Source: Nocardioidaceae bacterium
Lineage (GTDB): Bacteria; Actinomycetota; Actinomycetes; Propionibacteriales; Nocardioidaceae
Length of the DNA: 8,009 bases
Reading direction: 5' to 3'
NCBI GenBank assembly: GCA_013696015.1
Contig: JACCZI010000267.1
Location: 1 to 8,009, forward strand
The notes below the pieces were generated by a model. The model saw only the letters and a list, made by a program, of their open reading frames with translations. It was not told the DNA's origin and ran no database searches. Numbering within the stretch: the first letter of the stretch is position 1; every line of letters starts with the position of its first letter. Made by a program: the position numbers and the translations under genes. Positions 1 through 5,515 of the stretch are shown piece after piece.

Positions 1-617
1 GTCCCACCCACGCTGGTAGCGGCCAGGCGACCGCAGCGCCGGTGCGGCAGCCCGCACACCGGCCGCGCCACCAGGCCCCTGAACCCCGACCAGGAGGGGT
101 GGGCGGACCGCCGACGACCGACCTGCCCAGGGTCGCATCGCCGTCCACCGCGCCACCGCAGCGCCCGGCGAGTGCCCCGGCCGCCGTAAGTACGTCGAGC
201 GCTCCCGAGACTGCCACCACATCGGCTCCACCGGCAGCTGCCTCACCGCGACCGCGCCGCGCTCGGCTGCGCATCGTTCGGGTCGACCCCTGGTCGGTCA
301 TGAAGGTCGCGTTCGCGCTGTCAATCGCCCTGGCGATCGTCACCGTCGTCGCCGTCACGATCGTCTGGGCGGTGCTGGGGGCCGCCGGGGTCTGGGACTC
401 GATCAACTCGGCGATGGCTTCGATCCTGTCCGACAACGCCAGCGACTTCGACGTGACCAACTACGTCGGCATCGGACGTGTCCTCGGGCTGACGATGATC
501 GTTGCCGTCGCAGATGTCATCCTCATCACCGCGATCGCGACGCTCGGCGCCTTCCTGTACAACCTTGTAGCAGCGCTGCTCGGCGGCTTCGAGGTCACTC
601 TCGCCGAGACCCGGTGA
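1..617 (+). CDS. DUF3566 domain membrane protein, 5'-truncated by the window edge
   Basis: The reading frame is open from base 3 with no stop, so the gene very probably starts before the window. The GTG at 42 is only an internal codon in a Pro/Ala/Thr-rich stretch. About 204 residues are visible. The first ~85 are a low-complexity Pro/Ala/Ser/Thr tail, presumably cytoplasmic and disordered. Then comes a basic segment (RPRRARLRIVRVDPWS) and two hydrophobic helices. The first runs from about VMKVAFALSIAL to VLGAAG, the second from about VLGLTMIVAVAD to AALLGG. A hydrophilic loop with DSINSAM and DFDVTNYVG separates them. This basic-helix-loop-helix pattern is that of DUF3566, known from the gene after gyrA in actinobacteria (Rv0007 type). 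Its biochemical role is unknown. The gene lies directly upstream of tRNA-Ile, which fits the gyrA-DUF3566-tRNA-tRNA order. Family assignment is strong; function is not inferred. Confidence 0.9.
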   Translation, partial: PTHAGSGQATAAPVRQPAHRPRHQAPEPRPGGVGGPPTTDLPRVASPSTAPPQRPASAPAAVSTSSAPETATTSAPPAAASPRPRRARLRIVRVDPWSVMKVAFALSIALAIVTVVAVTIVWAVLGAAGVWDSINSAMASILSDNASDFDVTNYVGIGRVLGLTMIVAVADVILITAIATLGAFLYNLVAALLGGFEVTLAETR

Positions 618-646
618 CCACCGCAGCCCTCGACACCACCGGCCGG

Positions 647-675
647 TTGGGCGGGTGGTGGCGATGGGATAACCT
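647..675 (+). promoter_or_regulatory. Possible promoter of the tRNA-Ile / DLW-39 / tRNA-Ala unit
   Basis: TTGGGC (647-652) and TAACCT (670-675) are separated by exactly 17 bp. The second fits the actinobacterial TANNNT -10 consensus, and the first keeps the TTG of a -35 box. Initiation would fall near 682, about 20 bp before the mature tRNA-Ile. A 7-bp inverted repeat (634-640 with 654-660) overlaps the site and could be a weak terminator for the upstream gene instead. It has no T-tract. Confidence 0.4.
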
Positions 676-702
676 GCCGTGGCCCGCAGTCGGCGTCCGC
701 GG

Positions 703-776
703 GGGCCTATAGCTCAGACGGTTAGAGCGCTTCCCTGATAAGGAAGAGGTCAGAGGTTCAAGTCCTCTTAGGCCCA
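703..776 (+). tRNA. tRNA-Ile (anticodon GAT)
   Basis: A full cloverleaf can be drawn. The acceptor GGGCCTA (703-709) pairs with TAGGCCC (769-775), with discriminator A776. The D arm is GCTC...GAGC. The anticodon stem CTTCC/GGAAG closes the loop CTGATAA, with anticodon GAT at 737-739. The T arm is AGAGG-TTCAAGT-CCTCT. The 3' CCA is not encoded (CTG follows). Ile-GAT is the tRNA expected here, after gyrA and the DUF3566 gene. Confidence 0.98.
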
Positions 777-801
777 CTGTCGAGCTCCCGAGGTGAGCAC
801 A

Positions 802-927
802 ATGAAGAAGCTCCTGGCAGTCGCTGCAGCGGTCGGTGGCGTCTGGGCGCTGCGTCGCGCGAACGCCAGCCGCGCCGAGGCCGACCTCTGGGCGGCGGCC
901 ACGGACAATGTCAAGCCGGCCCGCTGA
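802..927 (+). CDS. DLW-39 family small protein (41 aa)
   Basis: A 41-codon gene sits in the 166-bp space between the two tRNA genes. It starts at ATG 802, preceded five bases upstream by a good ribosome binding site, GAGGTGA (790-796), and stops at TGA 925-927. The protein begins MKKLLAVAAAVGGVWALRR, a short lysine-led hydrophobic segment ending in arginines that could be a membrane helix or signal-like anchor. A polar part follows, containing ASRAEADLW, and the protein ends DNVKPAR. The DLW motif, the ~40-residue length and the position between tRNA-Ile and tRNA-Ala match the actinobacterial DLW-39 family, whose function is unknown. It is most simply co-transcribed with the tRNAs. It is easily missed by gene finders with length cut-offs. 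Confidence 0.9.
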   Translation: MKKLLAVAAAVGGVWALRRANASRAEADLWAAATDNVKPAR

Positions 928-942
928 ACCGCTTCGTGGCCA

Positions 943-1015
943 GGGGACGTAGCTCAACTGGCAGAGCACCGCCTTTGCAAGGCGGGGGTTGAGGGTTCGA
1001 GTCCCTTCGTCTCCA
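943..1015 (+). tRNA. tRNA-Ala (anticodon TGC)
   Basis: The acceptor GGGGACG (943-949) pairs with CGTCTCC (1008-1014), with discriminator A1015. The third pair is G945-T1010, the G3:U70 wobble that marks alanine tRNAs. The anticodon stem CCGCC/GGCGG closes the loop TTTGCAA, with anticodon TGC at 976-978. The T arm is GAGGG-TTCGAGT-CCCTT. CCA is not encoded. The gene starts 15 bp after the stop of the DLW-39 gene. Confidence 0.98.
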
Positions 1016-1045
1016 CATCGTCTCGATCGGCCCCAGCTCGTTGTA

Positions 1046-1089
1046 GGCCGCTGATGTCGAGTGCCGTTGGCGGTGTGTTTACAGCGGCC
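1046..1089 (+). other. Long-range stem-loop downstream of tRNA-Ala
   Basis: GGCCGCTG (1046-1053) is perfectly complementary to CAGCGGCC (1082-1089), giving an 8-bp GC-rich stem around a 28-nt loop. It begins 30 bp after the tRNA and could help end or stabilise the tRNA transcript. No T-tract follows, so a terminator role is not proven. Confidence 0.3.
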
Positions 1090-1124
1090 GCATGCTCAGG
1101 CTGCGAGCAGTGCGGACATGGGTT

Positions 1125-1164
1125 GCCCGGCCGTCGCTGACGGGGGAAACAACGACGACCGGGC
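1125..1164. other. GC-rich hairpin in the tRNA-Ala / DUF5926 spacer
   Basis: GCCCGG (1125-1130) pairs with CCGGGC (1159-1164). After one C/A mismatch, CGTCG (1132-1136) pairs with CGACG (1153-1157). The loop is 16 nt. This could be a U-tract-free terminator for either strand in this convergent spacer, or part of a small RNA. Nothing shows which. Confidence 0.3.
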
Positions 1165-1178
1165 TCGTCCCAGCGTAA

Positions 1179-1200
1179 TTGCGCGTTCATTCACGCGCAA
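1179..1200 (-). terminator. Probable hairpin terminator between converging transcripts
   Basis: TTGCGCGT (1179-1186) and ACGCGCAA (1193-1200) form a perfect 8-bp stem with a 6-nt loop. It lies 23 bp beyond the stop of the minus-strand DUF5926 gene. On the minus strand the stem is followed by TTACGC, so the U-tract is poor, as is common in actinobacteria. It may also stop the plus-strand tRNA transcript. Confidence 0.5.
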
Positions 1201-1223
1201 GCGAACGAGTCTCGCTGCCGCCG

Positions 1224-2156
1224 TCAGCGGATAGTCAGCTGCCGGTTGGCCAGCCCGCTTCGAGCAGCACGTTCCTCGGCGGACAGCGGGGCTGTCTCGG
1301 CCAGGGCTTCGTCGAGTCGCTGTGCGATCCGTTGCGCCGGCTCCTCCACCGCAGCGGCGCCGGTGCCAACCGGCAGCTCCCACACCGGGACCAGCAGCCC
1401 GTGCGCTCGAAAGGAGCCGATCAGCCGCCCCTCGGCGACCAGCGTGTCGTCACCACGTACGTGCATGCGGGCAAGAGCTGCGAGCAGCCGGTCCTCGTCG
1501 TGCGGCATGACCCAGCGCAGAAACTCCTTGTCGCCGAGCCGGGTCCAGTACGCGGCGTCGACACCGGTCAACCGTGACGTCGGTGCAGCCGCTGCGTTGG
1601 CGGTCTCCAGCGACGCCGCGATCTGGCCGCCCGGGTCGTCGAGGCCGGCGACCCAGAAGTCGTAGCCATCGTGGACCGTCACCGCGAGCGGCGCGGAGCT
1701 GTCGACGAGATCCTGCATCCGTGGCCCCGGGCCGGCGTCGGCGGTCATCGTGATTTGTGCACCTGGGTCCGCACCGAGGGCCTGCTGCAGGGCTGCCGCC
1801 AGATCGCGACTGATGTCGCCGTAGTTGTGCTGCACGTGCAGTCCCAGCCACACCGCACCGTCTTGGCGCACCAGAGCCGGCAGCGCCATGGGCAGCAGCG
1901 AGCAGAGCTGGACGTATCGACCGTTCGCAGCGTCGGCTGCGAGGTGCAACTCGGCAGTGGCGGCGGGCACGATCTCGCGCATCGCCACCCAGTCGCATTC
2001 GCCCGGAAGACCGGCGAAGGTGCGTATCACGTACGGTGAACCGCCGCTGCCGTGGCATGCCTTGTACCGCTTTCCGGAACCGCACGGGCACGGCTGCCGC
2101 GGCCCGACTCCGGCTTCGGTCGAGGCCTCGGCGGGGAGGTGTGGACGCTTGGCCAT
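1224..2156 (-). CDS. DUF5926 family protein with N-terminal SEC-C zinc motif
   Basis: The protein has 310 residues when started at ATG 2156, which has a GAAGGG ribosome binding site about 7 bases upstream. The longer frame back to 2279 adds residues unlike the family and would overlap the preceding gene. Near the N terminus is a SEC-C zinc-binding motif, CPCGSGKRYKACHG, with probable ligands C23, C25, C34 and H35. It is the C-H form of a motif first known from the tail of SecA. Next comes a segment around residues 48-66 (GLPGECDWVAMREIVPAATA) that I recognise as characteristic of DUF5926. The rest is a soluble alpha/beta-looking region with no membrane helix. Its function is unknown. SecA is excluded, as there is no ATPase. 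It is the last gene of a minus-strand run, 65 bp after the small GHKL ATPase, so it may have its own promoter in that gap. Confidence 0.88.
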   Translation of the reverse strand: MAKRPHLPAEASTEAGVGPRQPCPCGSGKRYKACHGSGGSPYVIRTFAGLPGECDWVAMREIVPAATAELHLAADAANGRYVQLCSLLPMALPALVRQDGAVWLGLHVQHNYGDISRDLAAALQQALGADPGAQITMTADAGPGPRMQDLVDSSAPLAVTVHDGYDFWVAGLDDPGGQIAASLETANAAAAPTSRLTGVDAAYWTRLGDKEFLRWVMPHDEDRLLAALARMHVRGDDTLVAEGRLIGSFRAHGLLVPVWELPVGTGAAAVEEPAQRIAQRLDEALAETAPLSAEERAARSGLANRQLTIR

Positions 2157-2186
2157 CCGGATCCCTTCACGACGTCGGGCGAACCA

Positions 2187-2222
2187 GCTCGGCGGCAACC
2201 CTAGTCGGCTCGGCGCAACCCT
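2187..2222 (-). repeat. Imperfect tandem direct repeat upstream of the DUF5926 gene
   Basis: GCTCGGCGGCAACCCT (2187-2202) recurs as GCTCGGCGCAACCCT (2208-2222), one base shorter, with a 21-bp period (two helical turns). On the minus strand each copy starts AGGGTTG, and the second follows CT to give TAGGGT, a possible TANNNT -10 box. It sits in the 65-bp gap before the DUF5926 start. It could be a regulatory site or a chance duplication. Confidence 0.35.
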
Positions 2223-2626
2223 CAGCCGGCATCGAGAAGAGCACTGACCCGGACGTCGGAGCCATGTGCTTCGACCCACCAGCGGCGGGTAAGCGTCGAG
2301 ACGATCGACAGGCCCCGCCCGACCTCATCGACGTTGTCCGCCGACAACGCTCCAGGCAGCCGGGTCGAGCCGCCGTCCTCGACCGCGAGAACGAGACATC
2401 CGTCGTCGAGCACCCACGAGACACCGAGCTCACCGTCCTGCTGCGGGGTGGCATGTCGTACGGCGTTGGTCACCAGCTCCGAGATGACCACGAGCGCGTC
2501 GTCCATGAGTTGCTGTGCGAGATGCTGGTCGTGCAGGAACGCAGACAGGTGATGCCGAGCTGTCCGCGCCGCCGAAGTCGCGAAGGGCACACGCACCTGC
2601 TCTGCGCGCTCCACATCGTGCGTCAT
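2222..2626 (-). CDS. Small stand-alone GHKL ATPase (RsbW/SpoIIAB-like anti-sigma kinase type)
   Basis: The chosen start is ATG 2626, giving 134 residues, the usual size for this family. The frame extends further to 2866 but would then run into the diesterase gene. The three Bergerat-fold ATP motifs are present: N box ISELVTNAVRHA (E50, N54, H58), G1 box VEDGG (D84, G86) and G2 box GRGLSIV (G103, G105). There is no sensor, dimerisation or transmembrane domain, so it is not a classical histidine kinase. Actinobacteria carry many such orphan HATPase_c proteins. Some bind sigma factors and phosphorylate STAS anti-anti-sigma partners. No sigma factor or STAS gene lies in this window, so a specific partner cannot be named. 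It lies 52 bp after the diesterase gene. The ribosome binding site is weak (ATCGGGT). Confidence 0.85.
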   Translation of the reverse strand: MTHDVERAEQVRVPFATSAARTARHHLSAFLHDQHLAQQLMDDALVVISELVTNAVRHATPQQDGELGVSWVLDDGCLVLAVEDGGSTRLPGALSADNVDEVGRGLSIVSTLTRRWWVEAHGSDVRVSALLDAG

Positions 2627-2678
2627 ACCCGATTGAGATGGGCTGAAAACACCCAGCGCCGGGACAGGAGCGGACCGG

Positions 2679-3491
2679 TCAAGCCAGTTTTTGCACCAAC
2701 GCAAGCGTGTCAGCGGGCTGGTCGGTGATGATCGCATCGACACCGAGGTCGAGGCAGAGCTCGATGTCGGCAGCCAGGTTGACGGTGAATACGTGCACCT
2801 CGTTGCCCCGAGAATGCAGCCGCTGGACAAAGCGCGGGTGCGCCCGCACGATGGGAATGGCGGCACCGCCGACCCGGCAGCCGAGGGGCAGGGTGCCGTC
2901 GCGGAAACGCAACGGCACCCGATCCATCAAGAATACAAAGGGCAACCTCGGTGCTCGGTCACGTAGCCTGCGCAGCGACAGCCACGAGAAGCTCATGGCC
3001 CGCACCTGCACCGCATCGCCAGGGCGTGCCTCGTGGAGGTCGAACTGGGCGAGCAGCTCGACCAGCCGCTGCTCCACCAGACCGGCGTAGCGGGTCGGAT
3101 GCTTGGTCTCGACGGCCAGCTCGACCGCCCGACCGCGGTCGAGCACCGCGCGTAGCAACGCCTCGAGCGTCAGAACCCGGTACCTGCCCGGGTCGTCGTC
3201 GGCCTCGTCGTCGAACTCGCGCCATGGGTCTTTCCACGACCCGAAGTCGAGGGCGTGGAGCTCCGTCAGCTCGAGCGTTGAGACCACGCCACGGCCGTCC
3301 GAGGTGCGCTCCACCCTGCGGTCGTGGACGCAGACTAGGTGACCATCGGCGGTGAGCCGCACATCGCACTCGAGGGCGTCGGCGCCCTCGTCCAACGCCT
3401 GCAGGTAGGCGGCGAGCGTGTGCTCGGCGAGCATGCCGCTGGCTCCGCGGTGGGCGACGATTGCCGGTCGCCCCCTCCGGTTGAGTGTCAT
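2679..3491 (-). CDS. Glycerophosphodiester phosphodiesterase (GDPD family)
   Basis: This enzyme hydrolyses deacylated phospholipid head groups to sn-glycerol 3-phosphate and an alcohol. The protein has 270 residues from ATG 3491 and fits the single-domain TIM-barrel family. It opens with AHRGASGMLAEHTL (H14, R15; EHT in place of the more common ENT). ECDVRLTADG follows (E41, D43), then VHD (H56), which together form the usual metal and catalytic set. VETK (E128, K130) is the later metal/substrate strand. Near the C terminus, FTVN and GVDAIITDQP are also typical. No signal peptide is visible, so it is probably cytoplasmic. Its ATG overlaps the stop of the upstream zinc-ribbon gene as ATGA (3488-3491), which indicates translational coupling and explains the lack of a strong ribosome binding site. 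Substrate specificity cannot be read from the sequence. Confidence 0.95.
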   Translation of the reverse strand: MTLNRRGRPAIVAHRGASGMLAEHTLAAYLQALDEGADALECDVRLTADGHLVCVHDRRVERTSDGRGVVSTLELTELHALDFGSWKDPWREFDDEADDDPGRYRVLTLEALLRAVLDRGRAVELAVETKHPTRYAGLVEQRLVELLAQFDLHEARPGDAVQVRAMSFSWLSLRRLRDRAPRLPFVFLMDRVPLRFRDGTLPLGCRVGGAAIPIVRAHPRFVQRLHSRGNEVHVFTVNLAADIELCLDLGVDAIITDQPADTLALVQKLA

Positions 3492-4180
3492 GGCGCAACA
3501 GGACCTGACGGAGGGCCGTAGGGGTCGGAGTACTGGTTCGCGTAGGGGCCAGTGCCATACGGCGGGGACATCGGCTCCAGGGGCTGGTGATGTAACGCCA
3601 TCGCACCGCAAAGCAGACCGAGCGCCATTGCGAGGAAGCCGGTCCCGATCGCGACGTAAGCGACCGCACCGTCGTCAGCGGTGGTCGCGGAGTCGACACC
3701 GGTGAGCAGCACGGCACCGACGACTGCTGCGGAGCCGCCGAGCAGAGCCAGAGTGAGCCCGGTCAGCCCGAGCCCGCCACGGCCACGGCGGACCGAGACC
3801 ACCGAGACCAGCCAGAGCACCATCGCAAGCACCACCAGCGCGACAGCGACCCACAACAGCACCGCGTTGAGCGTGTCGCTCAACGCTGCGTCAGCGCTCG
3901 ACACCGACGACGGGTCGTCGGAGATGTCCAGGTAGATGGCGCGGCGAGCGATCAGCGCGTACAAGCCGTACCCGAGCGACGCCAGCGCGCCCAGCACCGC
4001 CAGCACAGTCGCGATGGTGGCCAGCGGCGTGCCCCTCGCGGACGTCAGACCTGGGAGTACGACAGGCCCCCCGCCAGTCGGGTAGGGATAGCGCCCGCTC
4101 GGGGGATAGGCGGGCAGACCGCAACGGACGCATGCGGTGACAGTTGGGAGGTTGTCAGCGCCGCAGCGCGGGCACTGCAT
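3488..4180 (-). CDS. Zinc-ribbon membrane protein with four predicted helices
   Basis: The protein has 230 residues from ATG 4180, with a strong purine-rich ribosome binding site (GGAGAGGGG) upstream. It starts with a short zinc ribbon, MQCPRCGADN, then CVRCG (C3, C6, C17, C20). A Pro/Tyr/Gly linker leads to four hydrophobic segments at about 53-77, 105-130, 137-162 and 172-196. The C-terminal ~30 residues are rich in Pro, Gly and Tyr (PPYGTGPYANQYSDPYG). Such fusions of a zinc ribbon to a few helices are common in actinobacteria and mostly uncharacterised. I recognise no named family. The zinc ribbon and both Pro/Tyr tails suggest cytoplasmic ends that bind a partner. The stop overlaps the diesterase start by 4 bp, so the two are co-translated, which hints at a membrane or lipid link. 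The AAA+ gene ends 73 bp upstream. Confidence 0.82.
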   Translation of the reverse strand: MQCPRCGADNLPTVTACVRCGLPAYPPSGRYPYPTGGGPVVLPGLTSARGTPLATIATVLAVLGALASLGYGLYALIARRAIYLDISDDPSSVSSADAALSDTLNAVLLWVAVALVVLAMVLWLVSVVSVRRGRGGLGLTGLTLALLGGSAAVVGAVLLTGVDSATTADDGAVAYVAIGTGFLAMALGLLCGAMALHHQPLEPMSPPYGTGPYANQYSDPYGPPSGPVAP

Positions 4181-4253
4181 GAACGGGCCCCTCTCCACCG
4201 ACTGCTCCGGTGTTCGGTCGAGCGTATCTGTACCGCCGCACGAGGCGCTTCGC

Positions 4254-5447
4254 TCAGCCTCGTTGCCGGCGCAGGTAGCTGCCGAACTGTGGCACCGTGA
4301 AGGCCACGGACCCACGTGCGGATGCGAAGACCAGGCCCTTCTTGATCAACCCGTCGCGGGCCGGGGAAAGGCTCTGTGGCCTGCGGCGCAGGACGTCGGC
4401 GACGTCCGACGTTGAGACGACACCGTCGTCGCTGTCGGCGTTGAGATCGGCCATTGCGCGCATGTAGTCGCGTTCGGCCGGCGTGGCCCGCTCGTATCGA
4501 GCACCGAAGAAGCCGACGGCCAGCTCGTCTTCCGCAGCCGGAGCCGCCTCCCGCACGTCGGCGACCCGGATCGGAGTGTCGGGCGCGACGTCCCACGTCG
4601 CCTTGCCGTAGGCCTGGACGAAGTACGGGTAGCCGTCGGTGAGCCGGTACAGCTCCGTGAGCGCCTCGGCGTTGAAGCTGACGCCCTCGGTCGAAGCCGG
4701 CACCATCAGCGCCCGGTCGGCCGCCTCGCGGGCCAGCCGGTCGACGACGACGTAGCGGAAGAGTCGTTCGGCATAGGACTTGCTGGCGCTCAGAGCCGTC
4801 GGCAGGTGTGGTAGTCCGGCCCCGACGACGATCAGCGGGGCGCCGGCCTGGCTAACGTCGTGGCAGGCTCCGCACAGGGCGGCCAGATCGGCCGGGCCGA
4901 GGTCTTGCATCTCGTCGACGAACACCGCGATTCCCACGCCCAGGTCGCCGGCCAGCTCGGCAACGTCACCGAACAGCTCCACCAGATCCAGCTCGAGGTC
5001 ACCGGAGTCTGCCCGCCCCTTGGCCGCTGCGACATCGATAGGAGGGTGCCAACGCGCCCCGCGCCGCTCCGGGGCGGCGGTGCGCAGTGCGAACGCCTTC
5101 ACGACGGCGGCCACCGCGTCGACCCGGTCCGGGTCGCGGTGGCGGCGGGCCACCTCGCGGACGGCGGCATGCACTGCCTGTGCGACACCGATCCGGACCC
5201 CGTGCTCGGGCCGGGCCTCCATCTTGCCGGTCCCCCACGCCCGTTGCACGGCCTGCGACCGAAGCGCGTTGAGCAGCACGGTCTTGCCGACCCCCCGCAG
5301 TCCAGACAGCACCATCGACCGTTCCGGCCGGCCGGCCGCCACCCGTTCGAGCGTGACGTCGAACTGCCGCAGCTGTGCGTCACGTCCGGCGAGCTCCGGC
5401 GGGCGCTGACCCGCCCCCGGGGCGTACGGGTTGCGCACGGGATCCAC
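4254..5447 (-). CDS. AAA+ ATPase, Orc1/Cdc6-like with C-terminal winged helix
   Basis: The protein has 397 residues, started at GTG 5447 (a second in-frame GTG lies at 5438). The N-terminal signature NPYAPGAGQRPPELAGRDAQ (residues 6-25) resembles the lead-in of Orc/Cdc6- and STAND-type ATPases. Walker A is GLRGVGKT (49-56). Walker B is IAVFVDEMQDL (D178, E179). A sensor-1 strand is likely at LIVVGAGLPHLP. Candidate arginine residues lie in ERLFRYVVVDRL (R228, R231). A lid domain follows, with YRLTDGYPYFVQAYG at 267-281. From about 320 to 395 there is a winged-helix-like region (TPAERDYMRAMADL, VSTSDVADVL, GLIKKGLV). These features indicate a DNA-binding ATP switch, but the target is unknown. 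It could also be called a generic actinobacterial ATP-binding protein. No ribosome binding site precedes the GTG, and a TACAGT box sits 6 bases upstream, so a leaderless transcript is likely. Confidence 0.88.
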   Translation of the reverse strand: MDPVRNPYAPGAGQRPPELAGRDAQLRQFDVTLERVAAGRPERSMVLSGLRGVGKTVLLNALRSQAVQRAWGTGKMEARPEHGVRIGVAQAVHAAVREVARRHRDPDRVDAVAAVVKAFALRTAAPERRGARWHPPIDVAAAKGRADSGDLELDLVELFGDVAELAGDLGVGIAVFVDEMQDLGPADLAALCGACHDVSQAGAPLIVVGAGLPHLPTALSASKSYAERLFRYVVVDRLAREAADRALMVPASTEGVSFNAEALTELYRLTDGYPYFVQAYGKATWDVAPDTPIRVADVREAAPAAEDELAVGFFGARYERATPAERDYMRAMADLNADSDDGVVSTSDVADVLRRRPQSLSPARDGLIKKGLVFASARGSVAFTVPQFGSYLRRQRG

Positions 5448-5459
5448 GCTCGGACTGTA
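5448..5459 (-). promoter_or_regulatory. Likely leaderless -10 promoter of the AAA+ ATPase gene
   Basis: On the minus strand, TACAGT (5459-5454) matches TANNNT. It is followed by six bases (CCGAGC) and then GTG at 5447. This is the spacing at which transcription starts on the first base of the start codon, a frequent arrangement in actinobacteria. There is no Shine-Dalgarno sequence and no good -35 box. The -35 area is occupied by the GTCTAGC half-site array. Confidence 0.6.
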
Positions 5460-5462
5460 TCC

Positions 5463-5515
5463 ACGTGTCTAGCGCAAACGCTAGACGTGTCTAGCCAGCG
5501 GTAGCGTGTCGCTAC
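5463..5515. promoter_or_regulatory. Operator-like array of GTCTAGC half-sites
   Basis: Three perfect half-sites alternate in orientation: GTCTAGC 5467-5473, GCTAGAC 5480-5486 and GTCTAGC 5489-5495. They make two overlapping palindromes, a 20-bp one at 5467-5486 (8-bp arms, CAAA centre) and a 16-bp one at 5480-5495 (7-bp arms, GT centre). Seen another way, ACGTGTCTAGC is directly repeated at 5463-5473 and 5485-5495, 22 bp apart. A further inverted repeat, GTAGCG/CGCTAC (5501-5515), touches the stop of the glycosylase gene. Relative to the proposed start of the AAA+ transcript, the main sites cover about -16 to -48, so a repressor or activator could act there. Alternatively, the 8-bp stem is a U-less terminator of the upstream glycosylase gene. 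Confidence 0.6.

Noticed and set aside
634..660. Inverted repeat CACCACC/GGTGGTG after the DUF3566 gene as a terminator
   Set aside because: The loop is 13 nt with no T-tract, and it overlaps a better-looking tRNA promoter. It is mentioned with that promoter only.
595..969. Minus-strand 124-codon open frame over tRNA-Ile and the DLW-39 gene
   Set aside because: Its GLEPLTSSLSGKRSNRLSYRP-like core is the antisense translation of the tRNA-Ile gene, a well-known false gene pattern in databases.
954..1190. Minus-strand 78-codon open frame over tRNA-Ala
   Set aside because: Its end (TKGLEPSTPALQRRCSAS) is the antisense of the tRNA-Ala gene, the same artefact. No ribosome binding site or family similarity is seen.
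2067..2106. SEC-C motif of the DUF5926 protein ending in C-H rather than C-C as a defective zinc site
   Set aside because: The CH form is a common, functional variant of this motif, so it is not an anomaly.
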